Below are positions 9,980 through 19,783 of a stretch of DNA of 64,000 bases, one piece after another. The position numbers and the translations under genes were made by a program. Under the pieces are notes generated by a model that did not search any database, was not told the DNA's origin, and saw only the letters and a list, made by a program, of their open reading frames with translations. How positions within the stretch are numbered: position 1 is the stretch's first letter; each line of letters begins with the position of its first letter. Origin of the DNA: Crocinitomicaceae bacterium. Lineage in GTDB: Bacteria; Bacteroidota; Bacteroidia; Flavobacteriales_D; Crocinitomicaceae. The DNA lies in NCBI GenBank assembly GCA_016708105.1, contig JADJGJ010000001.1:1178001-1242000 (forward strand), read 5' to 3'.

Positions 9980-12049
9980 TTACATACTGATGATTTTGAA
10001 TTCAGTCCGTCTGTTCTGCTGGTGAGCCTCTTCACGCTCATTTTGAGATTTCATTGCCGTAATTTCTGCATCTGAAATAATAGTGCGTGTTTCACCATAC
10101 CCTGCATACGTTAATCTGCCGGCATCAATTCCATGAGCAACTAAGTAATCAACAACCGCCTTTGCCCGGTTGTATGATAGTTCTTGGTTATGTTCTGCAC
10201 TTCCTCGGGTATCGGTATGTCCTGAAATTTCAATTTTCATGGTTGGATTATCTTGCAGCAGTTTTAACAATCGTTCCAATTCATTGACTGATTCAGGGCG
10301 CAAGGTATATTTATCAAGATCAAAAAAGATATTTCTCAATACAATGGTTTGTCCTACTTCTACTTTTTTCAGATCAACATCTTTATTGTATTGTCTGAAT
10401 CCGCTTTCATCAGGAATAACAAAGTTTTCAGAGTGGAAAAGATATCCGTCTTTTCTCACGGCAATTCCATAATTTTTTCCACCGGGTAATGACACCAAAT
10501 ATTTTCCGGTCTCACCGTCTGATGTGAACTCAGCAATTACTTTGTTGGCCTCGTTGTCAATCAAAACAACTTCTGCTTTTAATGGTTGCTTTGTTTTTTC
10601 ATCGCGAATAATACCGGTAAGAATAGCCATATTACTTCCTTCACTCACCAATTGTGGCTCTTCAGTTTTTTCTTTGATAGGTTTAGTTATTGATGCAATT
10701 AGATTGTCTTCATTTGATAAGACAGGCATTTTTTCCGGTCCTAAAAATGTAATGAGATAAATGTCTTTTTCTCCGTATCCACCTGAACGATATGAAGAAC
10801 AATAACCAAAACGACCATTACCTGCAACCACTAATTGTACATCGTCATCTGGTGTATTTAACGGCGGCCCCAAATTTACAGGTGTTGTCCATACGCCATT
10901 TACTAATTTGGTATAGAATAAATCATATCCTCCCATGGTATTGTGTCCTTTGGATGCAAAATACATGGTTTCACCATCAGGGTGAATGAATACACTGCGT
11001 TCATCATAGGGTGTATTTAATACGGTACCCAAATTTACTGCTTCACCCCAGCGTTGTTTTTCTTCATCCCAATCAGAATAGTAAATGTCATGCCCGCCTT
11101 GTCCGCCTGGCTTATCACTGGTAAAATAAAGACGTTTTCCATCAAATGTCAAGGACGCATCAGGTTCATGAGCATCAGTATTGATAGTTTTCTCCATGAG
11201 TTTCGGTTGTGACCAAGTTCCTTCTTCGTCGGTTGATTCGTAGATGTCACCATTTCCACGGTCATCATTGTACACATACAGCGTATGTCCGTCAGGTGAT
11301 AATCCAATGGTTGCATCATGCTGTCCTTTTACGTTAACAGGCTTGCCAATAGGGTATGATTTGCCCCAAACTCCATCCACTCGTTCGCTGACATATAAGT
11401 CTTCAAAATAGCCACCGTAAGTCATCTCCTCATTATCTGGTCTGCGTGTTGTAAAAATCATCAAGGCCTCGTCAGTTGAAATTACAGGAGCGTATTCAGG
11501 ATACTGCGTATTAATTTCAGGACCAATATTGTCAATCCATACACGTGCTCTTTTACTCTCTAATTGTTGACCGTTTTTACATTCTTGAATTTTTTTGAAA
11601 GCATCTGTTTTTAATTCTGCCACATTTGGATCCGTTGCCTTTCCGACAAAATTATTGTAGTACTCAATGGCCTTAGTCCAGTTGCCTTCAAGGTGATAAC
11701 ACCAACCCAGATAATAAAGAATATCCTGACTCACGGTTGGTTTTAAATTGTATGCTTTCTCAAAATAAGGTTTCATCTGATATTTGTCAAAGTGACGATA
11801 ACAAATACCAATCTTATAATTCAAATCACCACTACTTGGATTAAACGCATTAGCTTTAAGGTAATGAACTACTGCTGCTTCATAGTCGGCCGGATATTGA
11901 TAATAAAGGGCATCACCAGTTTCTAATTCATCCATGGCTGCCTTGAATTCCTCTTTGCGTTCTTTAAAACGATCTTTTTCAAACGGAACATCTTGAGCAT
12001 ACATGACAACTGAAATCAGTGTGAGTAGTGTGAGTAAAAACTTTTTCAT
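9980..12049 (-). CDS. OmpA-family envelope protein, paralogue of the 6747 gene
   Basis: This 689-residue protein has the same domain order as its neighbour at 6747: signal peptide (ends SVVMYAQ), TPR helices, propeller blades, CRD-like beta domain and C-terminal OmpA domain (IFFDLDKYTLRPES, ISGHTDTRGSAEHN, RLTYAGYGET). The two proteins share many segments (PVISADNRVLFYTGRRPD versus PVISTDEALMIFTTRRPD) and arose by tandem duplication together with their TPR partners. Likely role: outer-membrane-to-peptidoglycan attachment, possibly in T9SS. Which copy, if either, is true PorE cannot be decided from the sequence. Confidence 0.85.
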   Translation of the reverse strand: MKKFLLTLLTLISVVMYAQDVPFEKDRFKERKEEFKAAMDELETGDALYYQYPADYEAAVVHYLKANAFNPSSGDLNYKIGICYRHFDKYQMKPYFEKAYNLKPTVSQDILYYLGWCYHLEGNWTKAIEYYNNFVGKATDPNVAELKTDAFKKIQECKNGQQLESKRARVWIDNIGPEINTQYPEYAPVISTDEALMIFTTRRPDNEEMTYGGYFEDLYVSERVDGVWGKSYPIGKPVNVKGQHDATIGLSPDGHTLYVYNDDRGNGDIYESTDEEGTWSQPKLMEKTINTDAHEPDASLTFDGKRLYFTSDKPGGQGGHDIYYSDWDEEKQRWGEAVNLGTVLNTPYDERSVFIHPDGETMYFASKGHNTMGGYDLFYTKLVNGVWTTPVNLGPPLNTPDDDVQLVVAGNGRFGYCSSYRSGGYGEKDIYLITFLGPEKMPVLSNEDNLIASITKPIKEKTEEPQLVSEGSNMAILTGIIRDEKTKQPLKAEVVLIDNEANKVIAEFTSDGETGKYLVSLPGGKNYGIAVRKDGYLFHSENFVIPDESGFRQYNKDVDLKKVEVGQTIVLRNIFFDLDKYTLRPESVNELERLLKLLQDNPTMKIEISGHTDTRGSAEHNQELSYNRAKAVVDYLVAHGIDAGRLTYAGYGETRTIISDAEITAMKSQNEREEAHQQNRRTEFKIISM

Positions 12050-12096
12050 GATATCATTTTTTTCAGATTCTTTTTTAGTTTTCCTTTTTCTAATAG

Positions 12097-13197
12097 CTAG
12101 TTATTACCGGCGCAAGTAGGGCTGTTCAAATATTGTTCTGCATTCTCACTTCCCAAAATAAATGCATCTTGCCAGTCAGCACATGCACCTGATAAATCTT
12201 TGAGCATTTCTTTAGCTATTCCTCGGTTGAAATAGGCTTCGGTATACTCAGGATTTAGTTCAATGGCTTTATCACAGGCTTTCACCGCTTCTTCCCATTT
12301 TTCCATGCGGATGTACACACTGGCCTGATTGTTATAGGCAACAGCATAATCAGGATTTATTTGTACAGCTTTGCCAAAATCAGCCAAGGCGTCGGCATAT
12401 TTGCCTTGTTCATATCTGCACGTACCCCGATTGTTGTATGCGATATAGTAATCAGGTTTTACGCGTAATGCTTCACTGTAATACTTTTCAGCATTGGCAA
12501 AATCTCCTTTTTTTCGGTAGGCTGATCCAAGGTTGTTGTAGGCAAAGTGCATATACAGATCATACTTCACGGCGCTGGTATAATCTGCAATGGCTCCGTC
12601 ATAATTCTCAAGCATCACTTTGCATGAGCCTCTGTCATTGTATGCATAGGCATAATCTGATTTGCGACGTATTGCTTCATCAAATGCTTTAATGGCCTCT
12701 TCATATTTTTCTGATTGAAACAATGCAACGCCTTGCAGGTAAGGATACGTTTCATCTGCACGATTCATTTCTGATGCTTGTTGGTACGCAAGTGCAGCAT
12801 TTTCATAATCTCCGGTTTCATTATAAATCTGCCCTTTTTGATAGGCTGCAAGATGATATGTAGGATCCAATTCTATTGTTTTGTTGAAGTCAACAATGGC
12901 CTCTGATCCTTTTCCCATACCACGCAATGCCACCCCGCGATTATAATATGCAAGCGTATAACGTGGCTCCATCAATACCACTTCAGTGAAGCGTTGTACA
13001 GCTTCTAAATAATTGTTGGCAGTGAGTGCGCGTACCCCTTCATTATATTTTTTTTGTAGTTCCGGATTTATTAAACCTAGTGAGTCTAATAGGTGTTGAT
13101 CAACGCCTCCTCCCTGAAGGGTTTTGGATGTATCGGTCTGCGCTATTATTGCTGTAGTGCAAAAAATAGTACAGAAAATGAAAATGATTTTTTTCAT
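12097..13197 (-). CDS. Exported TPR-repeat protein, paralogue of the 8840 gene
   Basis: The protein has 366 residues with a signal peptide (ends FCTTAIIAQ) and about eight regular TPR units (YAYNDRGSCKVMLENYDGAI, YIAYNNRGTCRYEQGKYADA). The end CADWQDAFILGSENAEQYLN is shared with the paralogue at 8840. It lies 47 bases upstream of the OmpA-type gene and reads the same way, so the order TPR-OmpA-TPR-OmpA is a repeated two-gene unit. Presumed periplasmic scaffold; no catalytic motif is visible. Confidence 0.85.
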   Translation of the reverse strand: MKKIIFIFCTIFCTTAIIAQTDTSKTLQGGGVDQHLLDSLGLINPELQKKYNEGVRALTANNYLEAVQRFTEVVLMEPRYTLAYYNRGVALRGMGKGSEAIVDFNKTIELDPTYHLAAYQKGQIYNETGDYENAALAYQQASEMNRADETYPYLQGVALFQSEKYEEAIKAFDEAIRRKSDYAYAYNDRGSCKVMLENYDGAIADYTSAVKYDLYMHFAYNNLGSAYRKKGDFANAEKYYSEALRVKPDYYIAYNNRGTCRYEQGKYADALADFGKAVQINPDYAVAYNNQASVYIRMEKWEEAVKACDKAIELNPEYTEAYFNRGIAKEMLKDLSGACADWQDAFILGSENAEQYLNSPTCAGNN

Positions 13198-13444
13198 GAA
13201 ACCTTGTTTTATGCTGCTAATTTATAATTTTATACGGGATCAGACAATGAGGGGTGTCCCTCCAGTTCTTGATGTAAAAAGGTCTGATATTTGTTGACAT
13301 CTGTTCAAGATCCTGATTAGACGCTGAGTCAGAAGAAAAACATATACTCCGAGACAGCCAAGAAGTTGAATAAGATTTACTGATTTGTTCATGTTTTTGC
13401 AAATCAGGTACCTTTACTCCAATGACGAATTAGAAATTGAAACC

Positions 13445-16400
13445 ATGAAAAAAAGATTTGTTCTCTCGCTTGCTTTTGCTCTCTATTGTTTGAAATCTCT
13501 TTCTGCTATCCAGCCTGAGGTTGTCATGACTACCGGTCACAATGATCAAATCAACGCCATGGTAATTAGTGATGACGGCAGATTTTTGGCCAGCGCAGGA
13601 AATAATAAAATTGTAAAAATATGGGAGGTGTCAACTACCATGGAATTCAGAACGCTTTCAGGCACGAATGGACGCGTTGATCAATTGACTTTTTCGCCTG
13701 ATAATATTCATTTGGCTGCAACTACTTCAGACGGTGAATTACTTGTGTGGAATGTAGTTACCGGTGAAAAAACCTACTCAGGCAGATGCAGCAGCACAAG
13801 CAAAGGTTTGTATTTTATTGAGAATGGAAATGCGTTGGTTCATGTAGATGAAAACAGCAACCTGGCAGTAACCAATTTGTCAACAAGTTCAATTCAATCG
13901 CTCCCTGAGGTGTACTCCATGTCTTTTGTGGCTGATCCAAAGCGTATGATGGCTTATTCTCTTGATCATTTGGGTAATATGCTATACGTTGATTTAAAAG
14001 CCATGAGTTTAGTGAAAACCATCAAGCTTTTTTCTGAATTTAATTTCCCCTTCACGCGCGGAAGTATTACGCCTGACGGTGACTTGATTGCATTTGGTTT
14101 CAATGATGATAAACTCAGATTTTTTGATGTCAGTGAAGAAAAATTTGTCTACACTTCTCCTAAATATTCCTCTAAACTTATTGATCTGGAATTTGATAAA
14201 TCAGACCCTCATCTTTACTTGGCAACGCATGAAGGTGCTGTACAAATAATCAATTACAAAACGCAGAAACTTGAATTGGAATTTACAGAACTATACATGG
14301 CTTCACGCTCAATCACCAGTCACCCCAAAGGCAATATTCTGGTGATGGGCAATTTTAACGTGATGCGCTTCTACAATAAAAAGACCGGACAAATATTTAA
14401 AGATATCGGTGGAAAAGTGAATAAAATTGTGAACATGGCATACAGTCAGGACGGTAATTATGTTGCCGTTGCTACTGATCAGTTGCGCATTCAGGTTTGG
14501 GACTTAAAACTCAACAAAATTTCACATGATATTCAAGGTTTTTTTCCATGCGAATTCAGCAAAGACGGACAATTTTTGGTTGGCATGAATTATAATCTCA
14601 ATCTGGCTGTATGGGATATAACAACGGGTCAACTTGTTCGTGAAATTTCTACTGATTCTGAATTGCTTCAATCATTGGCAATATCACCCGATGGTAAATA
14701 TCTTGCAGGTGCAGGCTTTATGAATATTGTCAAAGTATGGGAATTTGAAACCGGAAAACGAATTGCAGATTTAAAAGGTCATACAGCCGGAATTCTTTCT
14801 CTTGATTTTCATCCTACGCAACCATGGATTGCTTCATCAGGTCATGATCAAACTGCCAGAATATGGAACTACGAAACTAAAAAAGAACTGCAACAATTCA
14901 CTGATCAAACTATTGTTGTGAGCAGTGTAAAATTTAGTCCGGACGGAAATTTGTTTGCAAGTGCGTCTTGGGATAAAACGGTTTTTCTCAGAAATACATC
15001 TGATTGGTCAATTCACAAAAAATTAGAAGGACACGTAAATATGATCAGCTCCATTGATTTTAATGGTGACGGCAGTGTTCTGGCTTCAGGCGCCGGTAAT
15101 AACTCTGTTTGGGAGGCAGACAATTCAGTTATTTTCTGGAATACATCAACCGGAGAAAAATTATGTCAGTTGCGTGATCACGCCGGTGCAATCACAAAAA
15201 TTGTTTTTGATAAAGCAACTAATCGGTTATTCTCAGCCAGTGATGATGGTACATTGAAAATTTCTGCTCATAGTCCCTGTGAAGTAATAGCAACCTATAT
15301 TTCAGTTGAAGGAAAAGATTTCATGATTTATACACCGGATAATTATTACATGGCATCGCGCAATTGCTTGAAAGGCATTGCATTTAGATTGAATGGTCAA
15401 CTGGTGCCATTTGAGCAGTTTGATATCTATTTGAATCGTCCTGATATTGTGGCTGAGCGTATTGGTAAATCTCCTGAGCAACTTATCAGAGCGTATAACT
15501 ATTTGTACAAAAAACGTCTTAGAAAATTCCAGATGGATGAAGGAAACCTGAAACTTGATTTTCAGATACCAAAAATTTTGAATGAAACCGAATTGCCATT
15601 GGTAACATCAGCATCTTCAGTTAAACTATCACTCAAGGTATGGGACGACGTGTACGACATTTTGCAAATAAATATTTACGTGAACGGGGTACCTATTTTT
15701 GGAGAAGAAGGGTATCGTCCTGAACAAAAGGTGAAATCTATCCGCCGCGAATTTGAGATACCGCTCATTGCCGGTGTAAATAAGATACAAATGTCATGTA
15801 TGAATAGCAATGGAGCCGAATCGCTATATGAAACTGCTGAAATCATTCGTGAAGAAGGAACAGCAAAACACAATTTGTACATTGCGGCTATTGGCGTAAG
15901 CAAGTATCAGGACACCCGTTTTAACTTGACATATCCGACAAAAGATGCAACTGATGTAGTGAATAAGCTAAGTGTTTCAGGCGGATATAATCAGGTGTTT
16001 TCAAAACTATTATTAGATGAAGCGGTTACGGTTGAAAATTTTTTAGCTCTGGAGTCTTTCTTCGCCAATGCTACTTATGAAGATATAGCCATCGTTTTTA
16101 TTGCCGGACATGGGGTACTTAATCTTGATTTTGACTACTTTTTTGCAACATGGAATATGGATTTTGACAAGCCTGAATCTGCCGGTTTATCTTACGACAA
16201 AATTCATTGGTTGATGAATCGTCTCAAGCCTTATCGCAAATTACTCATCATGGATACGTGCCATAGCGGTGAGTTGGATAAAGACGAAATTGAAACCACA
16301 CCTGAACCTGAAGTTGAATCAGGTGGAGTAGAGTTCCGGTCAGCCGGGGTTGGAGTGAGAACCAAGGAGGGATTTGGTTTTGAAAACAGTTTGGAATTAT

Positions 16401-16693
16401 TGCAGGATATTTTTTCTGATACCCGCAAAGGATCAGGCGCTACCGTAATTTCAAGCGCAGGTGGTGCTGAATATGCCATGGAGAGTGATCAATGGAAAAA
16501 TGGATTATTCACCTATGCGCTGTTGTCTGGGTTAACTAATAATAAGGCAGATTTGAACGGAGACAAACAAATTTCTGTCTCTGAAATCAGAGCTTATGTT
16601 AACAGCTCGGTGAAAACTTTATCAAATGGTAAACAAATTCCTTCATCTCGTGAAGAGAATATTAGTTTGGATTACATTATATTTGGCAATTGA
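13445..16693 (+). CDS. Exported WD40-repeat protein with C-terminal caspase-like (peptidase C14) domain
   Basis: I chose the ATG at 13445, which starts a signal peptide (MKKRFVLSLAFALYCLKSLSA); the open frame extends 20 codons further upstream. About 1082 residues. WD40 blades fill roughly residues 30-620 (LSLDFHPTQPWIASSGHDQT, KIWEVST, ARIWNYETK). A linker beta domain follows. The caspase fold begins near 815 (YIAAIGVSKYQDT), with the catalytic His in FIAGHGVLN (about 888) and Cys in MDTCHSGEL (about 937), so the dyad is intact. Such proteins are proteolytic switches in other bacteria; the substrate and trigger here are unknown. The next gene follows immediately. Confidence 0.88.
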   Translation: MKKRFVLSLAFALYCLKSLSAIQPEVVMTTGHNDQINAMVISDDGRFLASAGNNKIVKIWEVSTTMEFRTLSGTNGRVDQLTFSPDNIHLAATTSDGELLVWNVVTGEKTYSGRCSSTSKGLYFIENGNALVHVDENSNLAVTNLSTSSIQSLPEVYSMSFVADPKRMMAYSLDHLGNMLYVDLKAMSLVKTIKLFSEFNFPFTRGSITPDGDLIAFGFNDDKLRFFDVSEEKFVYTSPKYSSKLIDLEFDKSDPHLYLATHEGAVQIINYKTQKLELEFTELYMASRSITSHPKGNILVMGNFNVMRFYNKKTGQIFKDIGGKVNKIVNMAYSQDGNYVAVATDQLRIQVWDLKLNKISHDIQGFFPCEFSKDGQFLVGMNYNLNLAVWDITTGQLVREISTDSELLQSLAISPDGKYLAGAGFMNIVKVWEFETGKRIADLKGHTAGILSLDFHPTQPWIASSGHDQTARIWNYETKKELQQFTDQTIVVSSVKFSPDGNLFASASWDKTVFLRNTSDWSIHKKLEGHVNMISSIDFNGDGSVLASGAGNNSVWEADNSVIFWNTSTGEKLCQLRDHAGAITKIVFDKATNRLFSASDDGTLKISAHSPCEVIATYISVEGKDFMIYTPDNYYMASRNCLKGIAFRLNGQLVPFEQFDIYLNRPDIVAERIGKSPEQLIRAYNYLYKKRLRKFQMDEGNLKLDFQIPKILNETELPLVTSASSVKLSLKVWDDVYDILQINIYVNGVPIFGEEGYRPEQKVKSIRREFEIPLIAGVNKIQMSCMNSNGAESLYETAEIIREEGTAKHNLYIAAIGVSKYQDTRFNLTYPTKDATDVVNKLSVSGGYNQVFSKLLLDEAVTVENFLALESFFANATYEDIAIVFIAGHGVLNLDFDYFFATWNMDFDKPESAGLSYDKIHWLMNRLKPYRKLLIMDTCHSGELDKDEIETTPEPEVESGGVEFRSAGVGVRTKEGFGFENSLELLQDIFSDTRKGSGATVISSAGGAEYAMESDQWKNGLFTYALLSGLTNNKADLNGDKQISVSEIRAYVNSSVKTLSNGKQIPSSREENISLDYIIFGN

Positions 16694-17112
16694 TGGGTCC
16701 CATTTATGATATCATAAAACCAAACATTCCTACCGGACAAGTATATCACTTTGTTACTGATTACGGCGTGGAATATGAGGTAAGGTTTGCTCGCAAAAAG
16801 GAAAATATCCTCCATGCGGTAATTGCCTTTGGTGTCTTAAATGAAGAATATGAAGGAGAAGAATATGCCCTCACAAATAAAGGAGATGTTTGGAAGGTGA
16901 TGCGCACCATCATCACCATTATTGGAATGTATGGTGAAAAACATCCCAATACGCAGGTGTATGAATTTACAGGTGTTTTCAAAGAAGGCGAAGACAATGA
17001 AATGTCTCAGCGCACTAAATTATACCTTCGTTATCTGCCCATGATTTTTGATAAAACCTGGCTCATTACCATTGAGGGCAATAAAATTGTGGTTTCCAAG
17101 AAACGCAAGTAA
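16693..17112 (+). CDS. Small protein of unknown function
   Basis: I do not recognise the family. The ATG at 16693 shares its A with the last base of the caspase stop (TGATG overlap), so the two genes are probably translationally coupled. The product has 139 residues, is soluble, with no signal peptide and no transmembrane stretch. It appears to be an alpha/beta protein with a conserved-looking middle (NEEYEGEEYALTNKGDVWKV) and a lysine-rich tail. An in-frame TTG three bases earlier is an unlikely alternative start. Coupling suggests a role linked to the caspase protein, but that partner carries a signal peptide and this one does not. Confidence 0.75.
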   Translation: MGPIYDIIKPNIPTGQVYHFVTDYGVEYEVRFARKKENILHAVIAFGVLNEEYEGEEYALTNKGDVWKVMRTIITIIGMYGEKHPNTQVYEFTGVFKEGEDNEMSQRTKLYLRYLPMIFDKTWLITIEGNKIVVSKKRK

Positions 17113-17134
17113 TTTTTTTTAGCTGTATTTTTTT

Positions 17135-18430
17135 ATGGGAGAATCTAAAATAACCTGCCCAAGTTGCGGAACAACTTTCAATGCAGAAGAAGCAATTGCC
17201 AAAGGCCTGGAAGAAAAACTAACCAAAGAGTTTCAAGAAAAAAATAAGAAAATTGCTGAGCAATATGAGCAGCGCAATCAAGATATAGCTAAGAAACAAG
17301 CTGAATTGGAAAGTCTCAAAAAAGATTTTGAAAGCAAACAAGAAAAAGCAAGAGAAGAGTATCAGCAAAAATTGAAAGAAGACCGTGAAAAAATTCTTTC
17401 TGAAGCAAAACTGAAAGCTGAAAAGGATGTTGCTGATAGTGTTGGGTTAAAGTTGAAAGAATTAGAAGAATCTCTTGATAAAAAACAAAAAGAAAATCTT
17501 GCACTACAAAAAAAAGAAATTGAATTTCTGAAAAAAGAGCAGGAATTAAAAGACATCAAAGAACAGATGAATATTGAGCTTCAGAAAAAAATTCTGGAAG
17601 TTAAAAAACAAAGTGAAGAAGAAGTTTCAAGGCGTGAGGCTGAAAAATTTGCCATGCGTGAGCAAGAGTGGAAAAAGCAGATGGAAGATCAGAAAAAGCT
17701 CAATGAAGAAATGAAACGAAAAATGGAGCAAGGATCCATGCAATTACAAGGTGAAGTACAGGAATTATTCATTGAAGAGGAATTGAAATCAACTTTCCCT
17801 TTTGATCAAATTGAAGAAGTTTCAAAGGGAGCAAGAGGAGCTGACTGTGTTCAAACTGTGCGCAACAACTTGATGCAGGATTGTGGAAAAATTATTTACG
17901 AATCAAAACGCACCAAAGCTTTTTCACAGGAATGGATTGGAAAACTAAAAGATGACATGCGTGCAAGCGGTGCTGAAATTGCTGTGCTAATTACTGAAAC
18001 ATTGCCCAAAGATCAAAAAAATTTCTCCTTGATACATGGTGTTTGGGTATGCTCATTTTCTGAATTTAAAGCATTAGCTGCAGTGTTGAGAGATGCATTG
18101 ATCAGATTAAAACTTGCAACTGATTCAAATGAGAACAAAGGAGAAAAAATGCAGATGCTTTATACTTATTTAACCGGAACAGAATTCAGACAGCAACTTG
18201 AAGCAATAGTTGAAGGTTTTTCATCTCTGCAGTCAGAATTGGCAAAAGAGAAAAAAGCCATGCAGGCAATTTGGAAACGCAGAGAAAAACAAATTGAAAA
18301 AGTAATTGAAAACACCCTGGCGCTTTACGGTTCTGTGAAAGGTATTGCCGGAGCCTCAGTGCAAGATATCAAGGCGTTGGAACTTGATGATACCGCTATG
18401 CTTGATGAGCCGGATGACACCGATAGTTAA
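17135..18430 (+). CDS. DUF2130 protein with zinc ribbon and long coiled coil
   Basis: This 431-residue protein has a CxxC motif at the start (ITCPSCGTTFN), a very charged Glu/Lys/Gln coiled coil from about residue 25 to 210, then the globular DUF2130 domain (ELFIEEELKSTFPFDQIEEV, GARGADCVQTV, GKIIYESKRTKAFSQEW, VWVCSFSEFKALA). The C-terminal domain resembles restriction-endonuclease-like folds, with D/E-x-K candidates in ESKRTK, but its activity is not established. It is 22 bases downstream of the small protein gene, plausibly in one transcript. Its stop overlaps the end of the opposing gene remnant at 18427. Confidence 0.88.
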   Translation: MGESKITCPSCGTTFNAEEAIAKGLEEKLTKEFQEKNKKIAEQYEQRNQDIAKKQAELESLKKDFESKQEKAREEYQQKLKEDREKILSEAKLKAEKDVADSVGLKLKELEESLDKKQKENLALQKKEIEFLKKEQELKDIKEQMNIELQKKILEVKKQSEEEVSRREAEKFAMREQEWKKQMEDQKKLNEEMKRKMEQGSMQLQGEVQELFIEEELKSTFPFDQIEEVSKGARGADCVQTVRNNLMQDCGKIIYESKRTKAFSQEWIGKLKDDMRASGAEIAVLITETLPKDQKNFSLIHGVWVCSFSEFKALAAVLRDALIRLKLATDSNENKGEKMQMLYTYLTGTEFRQQLEAIVEGFSSLQSELAKEKKAMQAIWKRREKQIEKVIENTLALYGSVKGIAGASVQDIKALELDDTAMLDEPDDTDS

Positions 18431-18609
18431 CTCGGAAGACTTCCAAAATAAAGTCCAAAAAGCACTACAGAAAAAATAAAAGCCACCAAATAAAAGATAG
18501 CCATTACGCAACCTTTCGTAGCCTGACTGTTTTGAATGTTATCAGTCATTTTTGAAACGGATGGACGGTCTTTTAAATACATGATATCAACGGTTTCTTT
18601 CTCATCTAA
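18427..18609 (-). pseudogene. 3' fragment of DUF3592-like membrane gene, cut off by IS630-type element
   Basis: The fragment encodes KETVDIMYLKDRPSVSKM followed by one transmembrane helix (MAIFYLVAFIFSVVLFGLYFG). The first part is the typical end of the beta domain in DUF3592-type proteins. Deleting the IS630-type element (18610-19783) joins this frame to the gene at 19786-20575 without a shift, giving ...IGKL(L)DEKETV.... A GTA-ATG context at 18615 could start a 62-residue peptide, but that ATG is created by the IS end, so separate expression is doubtful. Confidence 0.75.
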
Positions 18610-19783
18610 TACCATTAGCCAATATAATTTAGTCTAAAAAGAGCATAATAAATATTTGAAGGAACAAATTTTCTTTACTGTTTTTGTTGTAATTATTCTC
18701 CTCACAACCTTGGCTAAGTGTTTGCCCAATTGATCGATGGTATTAAAGGATTTGCAAACGAACTCTTGTTTGAGTTGCCACCAAATTTTCTCGGCGGGGT
18801 TTAGTTCTGGACTATAAGGCGGCAGAAAAATTAAAATGATATTCTCGGGTATGATTAGTTTCTTTGCCTTATGGAAGGCTCCGTTGTCAAGCACGATTAG
18901 TTTAAGTTCTTTTGGATTCTGCTTTGATAATTCTTGAATAAAATATTGAAAGCAATCTGTATTACAATAAGGCAGTTCCAACAAAAAGCTATCTCCATTT
19001 ATTGGTGAGAATGCTCCATATAGGTATGTGTTTTCGAATTTGTGTTGATAAGTACAAACGGGTTTTACCCCCTTTGCTGTTAGAACCCGCCCTGTTCTTG
19101 TGAGTAGTCCAAATCGACTCTCATCCAGCAATAAATATTAATGCTTTTATAGCATCCCAATAGTGGTTTTACTTTGTCTTTACAGATTCGTTTGAAGTTT
19201 TTTAAAAGTAGCAACCGCTTCTTTATCCTTTTAATATGACTCTTGCGGGGTACTTTTAACGATGCGCCAAAGTGCCTTTTAACATAATGACGCAAGCTGT
19301 TGTAATTAACTCCTTTAATAAAATTATTTTCCACCCACGCATGTAATTGTTTGTAGCTTGAAAATGCGGCATCCTCTGAACAAAGCTTCAATTTAATTTT
19401 CTTATGCACAGACTTACTTATTATGGAGGGCTTAAATCCAATTCTACCATCCTTTAATAATTCGGATATACCGCCCTTTTGATATTTAGTCCGCCATGTC
19501 TGAATACTGTTGTGATTTACACCTATCAGTTCCGCTAATTCATTCTTGCCTAATGCTCGATCAGAACGCTTGATCTCAATAAGCATTTTTATTTTCGGAC
19601 CGTGGTGGTCTGCAGATTTTTTAAGAGACTTCTTAAGTCCTTAAGCGATTCTTTCACCGTAATAGAGAGTGCATTTGCCATACCTCAAATATATAGCATA
19701 TATACATTAGTCTAATATAGTTCAAGAAAAGATATTGACAATTTACTTGTTAATATCAGACTATTCTATAATAGCTAATGGTA
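18610..19783 (-). mobile_element. IS630-family insertion sequence, full length but with broken transposase
   Basis: The terminal inverted repeats are 18610-18635 and 19758-19783. The outer ten bases (TACCATTAGC) are identical and about 21 of 26 match overall. TAA lies immediately outside both ends (18607-18609 and 19784-19786). TA sits at each terminus, as expected for the TA-targeting IS630/Tc1 group. The total length of about 1.17 kb is typical. It interrupts a DUF3592-like gene, and the left end contains the stop codon used by that truncated gene. Transposase lies on the minus strand. Confidence 0.85.
18634..19681 (-). pseudogene. IS630-family transposase, split into three frames
   Basis: Three overlapping frames make up one transposase. 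Frame 1 begins at 19681 (MANALSITVKESLKDLRSLL) and needs a -1 shift near an A_AAA_AAT run to continue as HHGPKIKMLIEIKRS. Frame 2 (to 19080) is the helix-turn-helix domain (LAELIGVNHNSIQTWR). Another -1 shift near 19131 leads into frame 3, the DDE_3 catalytic domain: LDESRFGLL (first Asp), IVLDNGAFHKAK (second Asp) and PPYSPELNPAEKIW (Glu). The catalytic residues are all there. Programmed frameshifting is conceivable at the A run, but the second site has no good slippery heptamer, so decay is more likely. Confidence 0.75.

Noticed and set aside
13217..13402. 61-codon minus-strand frame between the TPR and caspase genes
   Set aside because: It has no family likeness, overlaps the start region of the next gene and has no credible promoter; treated as noncoding.
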